Source: Porphyromonadaceae bacterium UBA3318 (lineage in GTDB: Bacteria > Bacteroidota > Bacteroidia > Bacteroidales > Muribaculaceae). From it: a DNA stretch of 23,634 nucleotides. The notes below the pieces were generated by a model. It was not told the origin of the DNA. It made no database searches and saw nothing but the letters and a program-made list of their open reading frames with translations. The translations under genes were made by a program, and so were the position numbers. The stretch covers positions 1 through 23,634 of the forward strand of contig DESI01000009.1 of NCBI GenBank assembly GCA_002361235.1. The letters are read 5' to 3'. This document shows, one piece after another, positions 23,197 to 23,634 of this stretch. Position 1 is the stretch's first letter, and the number at the start of each line of letters is the position of its first letter.

Positions 23197-23634
23197 CTCC
23201 GTATAAGCAGCGGCGTGGCCGGGCGGTTGCGGTTCACCTGGAACCGGATGGCGTCATTGGGGCATTTGGCCACGCAGTCGAAACAGCGCACGCACCGCGT
23301 GTCGTCGATGTGCCGGCTCACCATCTTGACGCACTGCGACCGGCATATATCCTCGCACAGTCCGCACGACACGCATTTGTCGCGGTCTATCTCCAGATGA
23401 TACAGGCTGTAGGCCGACACATATCCGAGGGCCGTGCCCAAGGGGCATACCACCGTGCAGAACTCGCGGCCGCGCAATACGGAAGTGACGGCTATCAGAA
23501 TTGCCGCCACAAGGCCGCCGACCACTCCGGTAATGGTTCCCATCCCCACAGTGGCCCATGTGGCGCTCACGGCCTCCGGACGCACCGTGGCGGCCATGTT
23601 GCGCATTATGTTCCATGGCTCGATCAGAAACGGC
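23175..23634 (-). CDS. Membrane 2x[4Fe-4S] protein, C-terminal part (partial)
   Basis: The gene enters from the right edge: an ATG exists at 23606, but the frame is open to 23634 and reads PFLIEPWNI before it, so the true start is outside. The visible part has one transmembrane segment (GTITGVVGGLVAAILIAVTSV). Next is REFCTVVCPLGTALGY, a conserved Cys pair as in NapH/RnfB-like membrane ferredoxins. Two 4Fe-4S motifs follow, CVSCGLCEDICRSQC and CVRCFDCVAKCPNDAI. It probably passes electrons between membrane and cytoplasmic redox partners; the partner is unknown. The C-terminus (RSKKRSGV) lies within the terminator hairpin. Confidence 0.85.
   Translation of the reverse strand, partial: PFLIEPWNIMRNMAATVRPEAVSATWATVGMGTITGVVGGLVAAILIAVTSVLRGREFCTVVCPLGTALGYVSAYSLYHLEIDRDKCVSCGLCEDICRSQCVKMVSRHIDDTRCVRCFDCVAKCPNDAIRFQVNRNRPATPLLIRSKKRSGV

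Overview
The window looks like a chromosomal segment of a gut-type Bacteroidales bacterium, probably Muribaculaceae or a close relative (inference). The reasons are Bacteroidetes-type -7 promoter motifs (TAnnTTTG), lipoproteins with short signal peptides, a DUF4286 gene, tandem FKBP genes, and a C39-peptidase ABC exporter paired with a TonB-receptor-like outer-membrane barrel. GC-rich housekeeping DNA (about 4.65-10.43 kb and 18.2-23.6 kb) alternates with visibly more AT-rich accessory DNA (1-4.6 kb and 10.5-18.1 kb).

Left accessory block, 94-4606: a TonB-receptor-like outer-membrane protein, a C39-peptidase ABC exporter with its full catalytic triad, and a 66-residue protein resembling only the N-terminal anchor of an HlyD-type adaptor. 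Together they look like a peptide-export operon whose membrane-fusion protein is missing or reduced.

Core block, 4656-10424: aroB and a HAD phosphatase overlap by 4 nt on the minus strand. On the plus strand follow a lipoprotein with an M15-peptidase-like fold, a cytoplasmic FKBP, an FKBP lipoprotein, a 50-residue lipoprotein, a degenerate FKBP-like lipoprotein and ksgA/rsmA. Most of the FKBP-to-ksgA junctions are ATGA overlaps, so this is one tight operon. A strong intrinsic terminator follows.

Defence island, 10.5-18.15 kb: an AT-rich insert lies between two imperfect 52-bp direct repeats, each containing the same intrinsic terminator. It begins with a promoter, a 27-codon leader ORF and a terminator-like hairpin. 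Next come a BcgI-like fused nuclease-methyltransferase, its specificity subunit, a PHP-phosphoesterase/SMC-like ATPase fusion and an 82-residue unknown protein. The right part holds an AlbA_2/HATPase (Schlafen-type) gene broken by one extra G, a short possible 5' remnant of another such gene, a phased set of GTGTA repeats and an 11-5-11 inverted repeat. No integrase or transposase is present.

Right core block, 18.17-23.63 kb: rfbB (dTDP-glucose 4,6-dehydratase), a WYL-domain regulator with a perfect 15-bp inverted repeat just upstream, obgE, and a glycerophospholipid acyltransferase. On the minus strand are a DUF4286 gene, which overlaps the acyltransferase tail to tail, and the C-terminal part of a membrane 2x[4Fe-4S] protein that runs off the right edge.

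The best candidate for something new is the defence island: a BcgI-like restriction-modification pair in a probable operon with a PHP-ATPase and a small unknown protein, possibly controlled by a leader-peptide attenuator.
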